Shown here one piece after another: positions 37,184 to 46,813 of a DNA stretch of 64,000 nucleotides. Source of the stretch: Paenibacillus oleatilyticus (GTDB lineage Bacteria; Bacillota; Bacilli; Paenibacillales; NBRC-103111). The stretch lies in the NCBI RefSeq assembly GCF_018998565.1, contig NZ_JAHNZO010000002.1:1-64000 (forward strand). Direction: 5' to 3'. Made by a program: the position numbers and the translations under genes. The stretch's first letter is position 1. Each line of letters begins with the position of its first letter. The notes below the pieces were generated by a model. The model did not search any database. It saw only the letters and a program-made list of their open reading frames with translations, and had not been told where the DNA came from.

Positions 37184-38005
37184 GTGATTGTAGAACTGGA
37201 TGTAAACGAATATTCGAAAATAACGCCTCTGTTATCGGAGGAGGATCAGACGAATGTCGCGCTGATGAGCATCGTGGCAGGCAGCAACAAAGGCAAAATT
37301 TTCGTCGACGATCCCGAGCGCCCGAGAACGGCCATGATTTGGGCGATTGCGAGCATCGCTTTTTTCGTTGGGGATAGCCGCAATTCCAAATTTACCGCTC
37401 ATTTGAATTCGTATATGGACCGGAAAATAAGACAGGATTCCTTGGATATCATCGGGGGCACCTGGTTCACTATTGCGGTTGCGGACGAAGCCTGGGACAA
37501 GGTGTTAAACGAAGCGTTAACGGGCTACGAATTGATTGAGGGCGAAGATTTGGCATTTGAATTTTCGGCCGACCGCTATTCGAAGCTCAGGCAGGAGCAG
37601 GCGGAAAGCCGCATTCAGGTTAGGCCGCTCGATGCCGAACTCTTAAACGATCCGGAAAATGACTTCGTTCTTGAAGACTTGAACGAATTCTGGAATTCGA
37701 TCGGCGACTTTATGGACAAAGGGTTCGGCTATTGCGTGTTGAAAGACGGGATTGTACAGAGCGTCTGCTTCTCCGGCTATGTGTACGGGAACGGGCATGA
37801 CCTTGTCGTTCGCACCTATGAGGAAGAGGACCGGCAGAAGGGGCTCGGAGCGGCGGTTACTTTCGCTTATCTCGATCATTGCGTACGCAATGGCTTGGTG
37901 CCTCATTGGACGACGGATGAGGAGAATGAGGCGTCCATTGCGCTGGCGAACAAATGCGGTTTCGTGCTGAAGGAGAAGTCGAAAGTGTACGAATTCGAAT
38001 TTTAG
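37184..38005 (+). CDS. GNAT family N-acetyltransferase (PF12746-like)
   Basis: A 273-residue protein. The N-terminal half (MIVELDVNEYSKITPLLSEE ... NVALMSIVAG) has the layout of the two-part GNAT_acetyltran family, and the C-terminal half holds the acetyl-CoA fold (DRQKGLGAAVTFAYLDHCVRNGL and NEASIALANKCGFVLKEK). The substrate is unknown. The start follows GGGGGAGG. It is followed by a terminator and is probably monocistronic. Confidence 0.75.
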   Translation: MIVELDVNEYSKITPLLSEEDQTNVALMSIVAGSNKGKIFVDDPERPRTAMIWAIASIAFFVGDSRNSKFTAHLNSYMDRKIRQDSLDIIGGTWFTIAVADEAWDKVLNEALTGYELIEGEDLAFEFSADRYSKLRQEQAESRIQVRPLDAELLNDPENDFVLEDLNEFWNSIGDFMDKGFGYCVLKDGIVQSVCFSGYVYGNGHDLVVRTYEEEDRQKGLGAAVTFAYLDHCVRNGLVPHWTTDEENEASIALANKCGFVLKEKSKVYEFEF

Positions 38006-38018
38006 CTTTTCCGCAAGC

Positions 38019-38062
38019 GAGGAAGAGGGAGTTTCGGTGAAACCGAAGGCTTCCTCTTTTTT
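38019..38062 (+). terminator. Intrinsic terminator after the GNAT gene
   Basis: GAGGAAG and CTTCCTC arms with an inner TCGG/CCGA stem end in TTTTTT. Confidence 0.85.
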
Positions 38063-38220
38063 CATGTCTTCAATCGGCAATAAGTAGATTTTCCGGCCTA
38101 CAAAAATCGCGGAGTCCATACATTGGAAAAAAGGAAAAGCGCGAATGTTGTCGAATGTACAATAATGCATGACTTCACGACTAAAAACAAGCCGAAGCGG
38201 CGTTAGGGATATACAAATTA

Positions 38221-38248
38221 TTGACTTAATGATGAATTATAGTATAAT
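38221..38248 (+). promoter_or_regulatory. Promoter of the amino-acid permease gene
   Basis: TTGACT (38221-38226), 16 bases, TATAAT (38243-38248): a strong sigma-A promoter about 215 bases upstream of the permease start. The stretch between the preceding terminator and this promoter (38063-38220) shows no gene. Confidence 0.75.
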
Positions 38249-38276
38249 AGGAAAAAATTACAAAATTTAGTTTCAT

Positions 38277-38350
38277 AGCTCTGTTTAGCTTATAGTCTAT
38301 AGAAAAGAGCTTGGCGTGAAGGAGAAATGTCCGGACATGCTAAGTTTTTT
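38277..38350 (+). terminator. Overlapping hairpins (attenuator) in the permease leader
   Basis: AGCTCT (38277-38282) pairs with AGAGCT (38306-38311). The last two bases of that hairpin are also the first of a second stem, CTTGGCGTG (38310-38318) with CATGCTAAG (38336-38344), which is followed by six T. The second is a terminator, and the overlap means the two hairpins compete at their junction. No T-box or lysine aptamer was recognised. Confidence 0.5.
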
Positions 38351-38411
38351 ATTTTTAGCAAAGGATGATTGCGGAGGGGAGTCTTGGGAAACGGCCATTT
38401 TAACAGAATAA

Positions 38412-38427
38412 TTGTAAGCGTTTACTA
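38412..38427 (+). promoter_or_regulatory. Catabolite-responsive element (cre) before the permease gene
   Basis: TTGTAAGCGTTTACTA fits the CcpA consensus WTGNAANCGNWNNCW at every defined position. It lies between the promoter and the start codon, where CcpA would block elongation. Confidence 0.7.
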
Positions 38428-38461
38428 GAAAATGACATTATTGGAAGTGGGGTATTGTTAT

Positions 38462-39877
38462 ATGGCTAATGCAATCGAGGAGAAGGACAACCGTCTGAAG
38501 CGTTCCATGAAAAGCCGGCATATGTTTATGATTTCGCTGGGCGGGGCCATCGGTACGGGCTTGTTTGTCAGCACGGGGTATTTGATCAATCAAGCCGGGC
38601 CGGGTGGTGTCGTCTTGGCCTATTTGGCCGGCGGACTTCTGATGTATCTGGTTATGCTGTGTTTGGCCGAGCTGGCGGTCGTGATGCCGGTGACGGGTTC
38701 TTTTCAGGCCTATACCACCAAGTTTATAGGTCCGGCTACCGGGTTTACGATCGGCTGGTTGTATTGGATCAACTGGATTGTCGCCGTCGGCTCGGAATGG
38801 GTCGGCGCGGGGATTCTGATGACCCGATGGTTCCCGGACGTGCCCTCATGGGTGTGGATCTCGTTGTTCATTGTGCTGATGTTCCTGTTAAACGCCTTTT
38901 CCGCAAGTCTTTTTGCCGAATCCGAGTTCTGGTTCTCCGGCATTAAAGTGACGACGATCATGCTGTTCATCTTGTTAGGACTGGCCGCTATTGTGGGACT
39001 GATGCCTTTCGAGGGGCTGAATGCGGCTCCGATCCGCTCAGGCTTCGCCCATGACGGAGGGCTGTTCCCCAACGGATTTATTCCCGTATTCATGACCATG
39101 GTCGCCGTCAATTTCAGCTATCAGGGGACGGAGCTTATCGGCATTGCCGCGGGAGAGAGCGAAAATCCCGAAGAATCGGTTCCGAGGGCGACGAGAAATA
39201 CGATTTGGAGAATTTTATTTTTATTCGTGGCGTCGGTCTTTGTTCTCGGTTCGTTGATTCCGTGGCAGGAGGCCGGTCTGACGGACAGTCCGTTTGTGCT
39301 TGTTTTCGATAAAATGGGCATTCCTTTTGCCGCCGATATTATGAATTTTGTTATTTTGACGGCTCTGCTCTCGGCGAGCAACTCCGGGCTGTATGCGTCC
39401 TCGCGTATGCTGTGGGCGCTCTCCAAAAGCAATATGGCCAGTCCTTACTTAAGCAAGCTGACCCCTCAAGGCGTGCCGTTTCGGGCGCTTATCGTCAGCG
39501 CCGTTATTGCGTCGCTCGCCTTGATTTCAAGCGTTGTGGCTCCGGATACCGTATTTTTGTGGCTGACCGGGATATCCGGATTCGCCGGAATTATGGTTTG
39601 GATGGGGGTTGCCTTATCGCAATATGTGTTCCGCCGCCGTTTTATTGCCGAAGGGAACAGTGTTCACGATCTGAAATACAGGGTCCGGCTGTTTCCTTTT
39701 GTGCCTATTTTCGCGATCATCCTATGTATCGTTGCGCTGGTCGGGCTAGCCTTCGACCAGGAGCAGAAAATCGCTCTTTACTACGGAATCCCGTTTACGA
39801 TCATTTGTTATTTGGTTCACTATTTGTTTTACCGGCACAAACACCCGAAGCAAGAGCAGACGGGGAAAAGCTTATAA
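38462..39877 (+). CDS. Amino acid permease (APC family, LysP/RocE-like)
   Basis: A 471-residue transporter with 12 predicted membrane segments. The amino-acid transporter signature is clear at the N-terminus: NRLKRSMKSRHMFMISLGGAIGTGLFVSTGYLINQAGPGG, and later YQGTELIGIAAGESENPEESVPRA. It imports a cationic or other amino acid with protons; specificity (lysine, arginine or another) is not decidable here. The ATG at 38462 follows GTGGGG; an in-frame ATG at 38432 has no ribosome site. An attenuator and a cre site in the leader suggest tight nutrient control. Confidence 0.88.
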   Translation: MANAIEEKDNRLKRSMKSRHMFMISLGGAIGTGLFVSTGYLINQAGPGGVVLAYLAGGLLMYLVMLCLAELAVVMPVTGSFQAYTTKFIGPATGFTIGWLYWINWIVAVGSEWVGAGILMTRWFPDVPSWVWISLFIVLMFLLNAFSASLFAESEFWFSGIKVTTIMLFILLGLAAIVGLMPFEGLNAAPIRSGFAHDGGLFPNGFIPVFMTMVAVNFSYQGTELIGIAAGESENPEESVPRATRNTIWRILFLFVASVFVLGSLIPWQEAGLTDSPFVLVFDKMGIPFAADIMNFVILTALLSASNSGLYASSRMLWALSKSNMASPYLSKLTPQGVPFRALIVSAVIASLALISSVVAPDTVFLWLTGISGFAGIMVWMGVALSQYVFRRRFIAEGNSVHDLKYRVRLFPFVPIFAIILCIVALVGLAFDQEQKIALYYGIPFTIICYLVHYLFYRHKHPKQEQTGKSL

Positions 39878-39901
39878 AAGGGCTTGGCTACGAAGCCCCG
39901 T

Positions 39902-39936
39902 AAGACCTATGGAAGAATACCTTCCATAGGTCTTTT
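39902..39936 (+). terminator. Intrinsic terminator after the permease gene
   Basis: AAGACCTATGGAAG and CTTCCATAGGTCTT arms around a short loop are followed by a T-rich run. Confidence 0.92.
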
Positions 39937-40010
39937 CTTTTGCCGGGACTACAGCCGGCACGAGTCTCTCGCTTTACACGAGGGAATCGGTTTGCTAGAA
40001 TAGGATCGAA

Positions 40011-40044
40011 TTGTTAACCGGTTATAATTAATTTAGGTTAACAA
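40011..40044 (+). promoter_or_regulatory. BirA operator of the biotin operon
   Basis: TTGTTAACC (40011-40019) and GGTTAACAA (40036-40044) form the palindromic BirA operator with a 16-base spacer that contains the -10 box TATAAT (40023-40028). Biotinyl-AMP-bound BirA should therefore block the promoter when biotin is plentiful. Confidence 0.95.
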
Positions 40045-40072
40045 TAAAATACGATAGGGGCGGTGATCGGTG

Positions 40073-42216
<2,144 letters not shown>

Positions 42217-42228
42217 GAGGAGAGGGAG

Positions 42229-43260
42229 ATGAGGATGAAGGCAACCGGAATGCCCGGAATACCCGAAATATCCGAAACGGCTGCGGATTGGCAGGCACTG
42301 GCTCAAAAGGCGCTGGAGGGAGAACGCTTGTCCGTCGAAGAAGGGCTCGCCGTACTGGAGGCCGACAACGACGAAGTGCTGCCGCTGCTGCAGGCCGTTT
42401 TTCGGATACGCAAACATTTTTACGGCAAGAAAGTCAAGCTGAACATGATTATTAACGCCAAAAGCGGCCTTTGCCCCGAGGACTGCGGCTACTGCGCCCA
42501 ATCCATCGTATCCTCCGCGCCAATCGCCAAGTACCCGCTGCTGGAAAAAGCCACGCTGCTGGCCGGCGCGCGCGAAGCGATGGCCCGTCAAGCGGGAACC
42601 TACTGCATCGTCGCGTCCGGCAAAGGCCCGACGGACAAAGAATTGGATCAGGTCATTGAAGCGGTGAAGGAAATCCGCGCGACGATGCCGCTCAAAATTT
42701 GCGCGTGCCTCGGCCTTCTGAAGGATGAGCAAGCCGAACGCCTCGCGGAAGCGGGCGTACATCGCTACAACCATAATTTGAACACGAGCAGGACCAACTA
42801 CCCTTCCATCACGACAACCCATACCTACGATCAACGGGTCGAGAGCGTGGAAAAGGTGAAACGCTACGGCTTGTCCCCTTGCTCCGGCGTTATTATCGGC
42901 ATGGGCGAGACGAACCGCGAAATCGTGGAGATGGCTTACGCGCTTCGGGAGCTGGAAGCCGACTCGATTCCGGTCAACTTCTTGAACGCCATTCCGGGGA
43001 CTCCGCTGGAACAAGCAGGGCGGACTCCCGCGATGAAGGCGCTCAAGGTGCTGGCGCTGTTCCGGTTGATCTGCCCGTCCAAGGAAATCCGCGTGGCGGG
43101 CGGCCGCGAGGTCAATCTCCGGACGCTGCAGCCGCTTGGCTTGTACGCCGCGAATTCGCTGTTCGTCGGCGATTATTTAACGACGAAAGGGCAGGAGGCT
43201 GCGGCTGATTATCAAATGATCGAGGATTTGGGCTTCGAGATTGAACAATGTGCTCTTTAA
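42229..43260 (+). CDS. bioB: Biotin synthase
   Basis: BioB is the radical-SAM enzyme that inserts sulfur into dethiobiotin. The 343-residue protein has the CxxxCxxC cluster motif in CPEDCGYCAQS and the family blocks YCIVASGKGPT, YNHNLNTSRTNY, CSGVIIGMGETNRE and IPVNFLNAIPGTPLE. The conserved arginine ligand region of the [2Fe-2S] cluster (KEIRVAGGREVNL) is present. Start follows GGAGGAGAGGGAG; spacing to bioD is 12 bases. Confidence 0.97.
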   Translation: MRMKATGMPGIPEISETAADWQALAQKALEGERLSVEEGLAVLEADNDEVLPLLQAVFRIRKHFYGKKVKLNMIINAKSGLCPEDCGYCAQSIVSSAPIAKYPLLEKATLLAGAREAMARQAGTYCIVASGKGPTDKELDQVIEAVKEIRATMPLKICACLGLLKDEQAERLAEAGVHRYNHNLNTSRTNYPSITTTHTYDQRVESVEKVKRYGLSPCSGVIIGMGETNREIVEMAYALRELEADSIPVNFLNAIPGTPLEQAGRTPAMKALKVLALFRLICPSKEIRVAGGREVNLRTLQPLGLYAANSLFVGDYLTTKGQEAAADYQMIEDLGFEIEQCAL

Positions 43261-43272
43261 GGCGGTGACGGC

Positions 43273-44451
43273 ATGAAATGGATCGAAGACGAGCTTCGGA
43301 AGCTGGAAGATCGTTCGTTAAACCGTTCGCTGCAGATCAGCGTCACGGTATCCGGCCACCAAGGTTACGTGCAGCGCGGACAAAAAACGCTGCTTGACCT
43401 GTCGTCCAACGATTACCTCGGTCTGGCCCGCCATCCGGCTATTGCTGCCGCCATGACACAAGCGCTTCTCGCCGAGGGAACCGGTTCCGGCGCGTCGCGT
43501 TTGATCACCGGCAACCGGCCTCCCTACGGCCGATTGGAAGATGCTCTCGCCGCTTGGCAGCAGAGCGAGGCCGCGCTTGTTTTTGCCAACGGCTATATGG
43601 CGAACCTCGGCGTCATACAGGCGCTTGCAGGCCGCGGAGATGTCGTGTTCAGCGACCGGCTGAATCACGCGAGCATCGTGGACGGCATTGGGCTAAGCCG
43701 CGCCGAGCACGCCCGGTACCGCCACAACGACATGGAGCATTTGCGCCTGTTATTGCACAAGCACCGCGATGCAGGACGCAAGCTGATCGTCACGGACGCG
43801 GTCTTTTCGATGGACGGCGACCAGGCACCGTTGGCCGAGCTTGTTACACTGAAGCGAGAGTATGGAGCCATCCTCATGGTCGACGAAGCCCATAGCGGTG
43901 GGGTCTATGGGCCCCGCGGCGAAGGGCTGTGTCATGCGCTGGGGCTGCAAAGCGGCGTGGACGTGCATGTGGGAACCTTCAGCAAAGCGTTCGGCGTCTA
44001 CGGTGCCTACGTTTCCGGCAGCCGTACGCTCATCCGTTGGCTGGTCAATAAGGCAAGGCCGGTCATCTACTCGACGGCACTGCCCCCGTCCGTCATAGCC
44101 GGGATTACGGAAGCGCTGAATCTGGTGCAAACGGAACGCCACCGGCGCCAACGGCTTGCCGCGTCCAGTCGGCAGTTCCGATCGTCGTTGCGCATGGCGG
44201 GCTTTCAAATCGGGCCCGGAGATTCGCCGATCGTCCCGGTTGTCGTCGGAGACAACGCGACTGCCCTGCGTTTCAGCTCTGCGCTGGAAGCGGAAGGCAT
44301 CGCCGCCGTTGCCGTCCGTCCCCCGACGGTCCCCGATGGAACGGCGCGCATTCGTTTTTCGTTATCCGCTGCGCATACCTCGGACGACCTGGCCGATGCC
44401 GCCAGCCGCATCGAACGGGTCGCTCTACGGCTGGGGGTGCTGGCGCAATGA
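43273..44451 (+). CDS. bioF: 8-amino-7-oxononanoate synthase
   Basis: BioF condenses pimeloyl-ACP (or -CoA) with alanine to KAPA using PLP. The 392-residue protein shows LDLSSNDYLGLARHP, GTGSGASRLITGNRPPYGRLE, DRLNHASIVDGIGLS, MVDEAHSGGVYGPRGEG and the PLP lysine in GTFSKAFGVYGAYV. It follows bioB by 12 bases and overlaps bioH by four (ATGA). Confidence 0.95.
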   Translation: MKWIEDELRKLEDRSLNRSLQISVTVSGHQGYVQRGQKTLLDLSSNDYLGLARHPAIAAAMTQALLAEGTGSGASRLITGNRPPYGRLEDALAAWQQSEAALVFANGYMANLGVIQALAGRGDVVFSDRLNHASIVDGIGLSRAEHARYRHNDMEHLRLLLHKHRDAGRKLIVTDAVFSMDGDQAPLAELVTLKREYGAILMVDEAHSGGVYGPRGEGLCHALGLQSGVDVHVGTFSKAFGVYGAYVSGSRTLIRWLVNKARPVIYSTALPPSVIAGITEALNLVQTERHRRQRLAASSRQFRSSLRMAGFQIGPGDSPIVPVVVGDNATALRFSSALEAEGIAAVAVRPPTVPDGTARIRFSLSAAHTSDDLADAASRIERVALRLGVLAQ

Positions 44452-45308
44452 CGGACCCGCTTCGCATCTTCGCAAATAAAGCGGCGCTTCGAGCATCCGC
44501 CAGAACGCATACAACGGCAGGGCAGCGCTGCGCCGTTATCTTATGGCTGACCGGGTGGAGCATGCCGGAAACGGTATTCGCGGAGCTTCAATCGTATCTG
44601 CCCGAATTCGTTCATGTCCCGGTAAGGTTGAACTGCGCCAAAACGCCGGAGCAGATGATGGCTCAGGCTGAAGGGGCTGCCATCGCTTGGTTCACCAGGA
44701 CAGACGACGCCCTTCCGAGCCTTGTATCCTCCCGCAGAAGCGGAAAACTCCTGATCGCCGGCTGGTCCCTCGGCGGATTGCTTGCGCTGCGGCTCGCCGC
44801 CCGAGGGTTCGCGGACGGCCTTGTGCTTTTCGGCGCAACCGCCCGATTCGTCCGCTCCCGGGAAGAATCGGACCTCGGCTGGCCGGATGCCGTTCTCCGG
44901 CACATGGCGGCGGCAATCGCCAAGGATCGTCTGGCGGTTGAAGCCCGATTCCGCCAACGTCTGCTTTCGGAAGAGGAGAAGATAACCGGCTTCGGCCCGC
45001 AGCTTCCCCCGGCAGGAAGCTGGTCGACCGCGGCGCTGCTCGCCGGCATCCAGCTTCTGCGGACGGAGAACCATGTATCGGCATTGCCGGAGATTGCTTG
45101 TCCGACGCTTCTTGTCCACGGCAAAGAGGACGAAGTATGCCCGTACGGTGCGGCGGAGGAGCTGTATAAACGGCTGCCGCAAGCAGAAATCCTGCCGGTT
45201 GATGGCGGCGGGCATATCCCGTTTCTTGGGCGCGAGGCCGCTATCGCCGAAGCGATAAGGAGGTGGCGGCATGGAGCACAGGTTGCATTCGATTCGCCGC
45301 CGGTTTGA
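44448..45308 (+). CDS. bioH: BioH-like alpha/beta hydrolase (pimeloyl-ACP methyl ester esterase)
   Basis: A 286-residue alpha/beta hydrolase with the nucleophile elbow GWSLGG (about residue 106), the acid in HGKEDEVCPYG and the histidine in DGGGHIPFLG. Between bioF and bioC, it is best explained as the esterase that frees pimeloyl-ACP from its methyl ester at the end of the BioC-BioH route. The sequence is divergent from E. coli BioH, so the call rests on fold plus position. Some Firmicutes use unrelated BioI or BioW instead, neither of which is seen here. Confidence 0.75.
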   Translation: MTDPLRIFANKAALRASARTHTTAGQRCAVILWLTGWSMPETVFAELQSYLPEFVHVPVRLNCAKTPEQMMAQAEGAAIAWFTRTDDALPSLVSSRRSGKLLIAGWSLGGLLALRLAARGFADGLVLFGATARFVRSREESDLGWPDAVLRHMAAAIAKDRLAVEARFRQRLLSEEEKITGFGPQLPPAGSWSTAALLAGIQLLRTENHVSALPEIACPTLLVHGKEDEVCPYGAAEELYKRLPQAEILPVDGGGHIPFLGREAAIAEAIRRWRHGAQVAFDSPPV

Positions 45309-46131
45309 CCGCTCCGCCAAGGCATCCTATGACGCGCACGCACGCGTTCAACGCGTCATGGCGGACAAGCTCGGCAGGTCGCTGGCCCGCCGGAAGCAGG
45401 GAGCCGGCGAAGCACGGCCGCATCTGCTGGAAATCGGCTGCGGCACCGGCCTGTTGACCGAGATTTTGCTGCGCGATTGGCCGGATGCGGTCATCACCGC
45501 GCTGGATATCGCTCCGGCCATGCTGGAAGCGGCGGAACGGCGCATCCGGTCCAAGGCGTCATCGGCCGCCGAGAGCCAACGGCTCCCCGTAAGCTTCCAT
45601 CTGGCGGATGCCGAAGCGTGGGCCGTCCAAGCGGAGCCGTTGTCGTTCGATCTGATCGTATCGAGCGCTTGCTTTCAATGGCTGGGTCGCCCGCAGGAAA
45701 CGCTGCGGCATTTGCGGCGGCTGCTGCGTCCTGGCGGCTTATTGGCGTTCACGACCTTCGGTCCGGAGACGTTCCGCGAGCTGCACGAATCGTTTGCCGC
45801 CGTTTACCGCTCCCGCGGTTTGGAGCCGCAGCGGCACGGCCTTCCGTTTCTTTCTGCCGGCGAGTGGCGGACCCTGCTTCAACATGCGGGCTTTGCGGAC
45901 GTTCGAGATGAGTGTGCCATCCGGACCGAAGGCTATGCCTCCGTCAGCGAATTTCTGCACTCGGTCAAAGCGACGGGAGCCAGCGCATCGGCGGCGGACG
46001 CTCCGCGCGGTCTTGGCTGGCGCTCCTTATTCGCCGGCATGTTCCGGGAATACGAAAAACGGTTTCCGGCCCCGGAAGGGATTTCAGCCACGTACCAGCT
46101 TCTTTTGCTCCAAGCGGAAGTTCCCTCATGA
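45271..46131 (+). CDS. bioC: Malonyl-ACP O-methyltransferase
   Basis: BioC methylates malonyl-ACP with SAM to start pimelate synthesis on the fatty-acid machinery. The 286-residue methyltransferase has RRRFDRSAKASYDAHARVQRVMADKL, motif I LLEIGCGTGLLTEILL, FDLIVSSACFQWLG and LRPGGLLAFTTFGPETFRELHESF, the last being diagnostic for BioC. The ATG at 45271 follows AGGAGGTGGCGG and overlaps bioH by 38 bases. It completes the bioADBFHC operon. Confidence 0.92.
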   Translation: MEHRLHSIRRRFDRSAKASYDAHARVQRVMADKLGRSLARRKQGAGEARPHLLEIGCGTGLLTEILLRDWPDAVITALDIAPAMLEAAERRIRSKASSAAESQRLPVSFHLADAEAWAVQAEPLSFDLIVSSACFQWLGRPQETLRHLRRLLRPGGLLAFTTFGPETFRELHESFAAVYRSRGLEPQRHGLPFLSAGEWRTLLQHAGFADVRDECAIRTEGYASVSEFLHSVKATGASASAADAPRGLGWRSLFAGMFREYEKRFPAPEGISATYQLLLLQAEVPS

Positions 46132-46185
46132 CAAAGTTTCCTGGAAACGATAAAATGGAAACGAAGTTACCGGAGGTGGATGGCG

Positions 46186-46566
46186 ATGTGCCGCTATGCG
46201 ATGTATGGCCCATACAAAAATATTTACGCTTGTTTTTCGTGCCGCAAAGTGTTCAAGCAAACGTCCGATGATGAACTGAGCAAAATCGAAGTGGCGAACA
46301 GACAATACAAATGTCCGCAATGCGGGGAAGTCATGAATAATATGGGACACGACTTTCAAGCGCCAAAGCAGAAGGATATCAAGCAATGGAAAAAAGTTGA
46401 AACGCTGTATGCTCACGGCTTCAGCTATCATTCCTGCGGCTGCGGCGGACCGGGGTACCGGCCGGCGAAGCTGAACGAAGTCGAAGCGTTTCTGGAGGCG
46501 AATCAAACGTTCAAGACCGAAGGAGAGGTTCTGCTGCGGAAGCTGTCGGTTAAGGCGCAGGGTTAG
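46186..46566 (+). CDS. Conserved zinc-ribbon protein of unknown function
   Basis: A 126-residue cytoplasmic protein beginning MCRYAMYGPYKNIYACFSC. Two CxxC pairs, ACFSCRKVF and YKCPQCGEVM, form a likely zinc ribbon, and a later HSCGCGGPGY segment adds two more cysteines. The pattern occurs in Bacillales proteins without assigned function. I start at the ATG at 46186, 8 bases after CGGAGGTG; the ATG at 46180 is too close to that site. A 19-base tandem duplication begins at its last codons. Confidence 0.65.
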   Translation: MCRYAMYGPYKNIYACFSCRKVFKQTSDDELSKIEVANRQYKCPQCGEVMNNMGHDFQAPKQKDIKQWKKVETLYAHGFSYHSCGCGGPGYRPAKLNEVEAFLEANQTFKTEGEVLLRKLSVKAQG

Positions 46567-46594
46567 ACATATAATGCAGGGTTAGACATATAAT
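46557..46594 (+). repeat. 19-base tandem duplication across the zinc-ribbon gene stop codon
   Basis: GCAGGGTTAGACATATAAT occurs twice head-to-tail (46557-46575 and 46576-46594). The first copy contains the TAG stop. Confidence 0.9.
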
Positions 46595-46598
46595 AACG

Positions 46599-46638
46599 AA
46601 AAAAAAGGCCGGGGATGCTTTCCCACAGGCCTTTTTTT
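46599..46638 (+). terminator. Intrinsic terminator after the zinc-ribbon gene
   Basis: AAAAAAAAGGCC and GGCCTTTTTTT arms with a loop of about 16 bases. Confidence 0.85.
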
Positions 46639-46813
46639 GATGGCTCGACGGACCTTTCGGCCATTCGATCCACTAGGACTTAGTGTACCGTATTTTGGAA
46701 GTTCAAGGCAAGAGAACGTTTATTCGGTTCCATCGGCCAAATGAATACATGTTACCAAATTTGAGCAATGTATCAGTAGAACCAGAGCCATAACAAAATG
46801 CAGGTGACGGAGG

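Noticed and set aside
37643..38170. 175-codon minus-strand frame past the GNAT gene
   Set aside because: Mostly antisense to the acetyltransferase and crosses its terminator; the distinct first 35 residues match nothing I know.
38328..38338. GTCCGGAC palindrome as a terminator stem by itself
   Set aside because: It has no room for a loop; it lies in the loop of the better CTTGGCGTG/CATGCTAAG stem.
46560..46594. CRISPR-like or satellite array
   Set aside because: Only two copies of a 19-base unit; no spacers.
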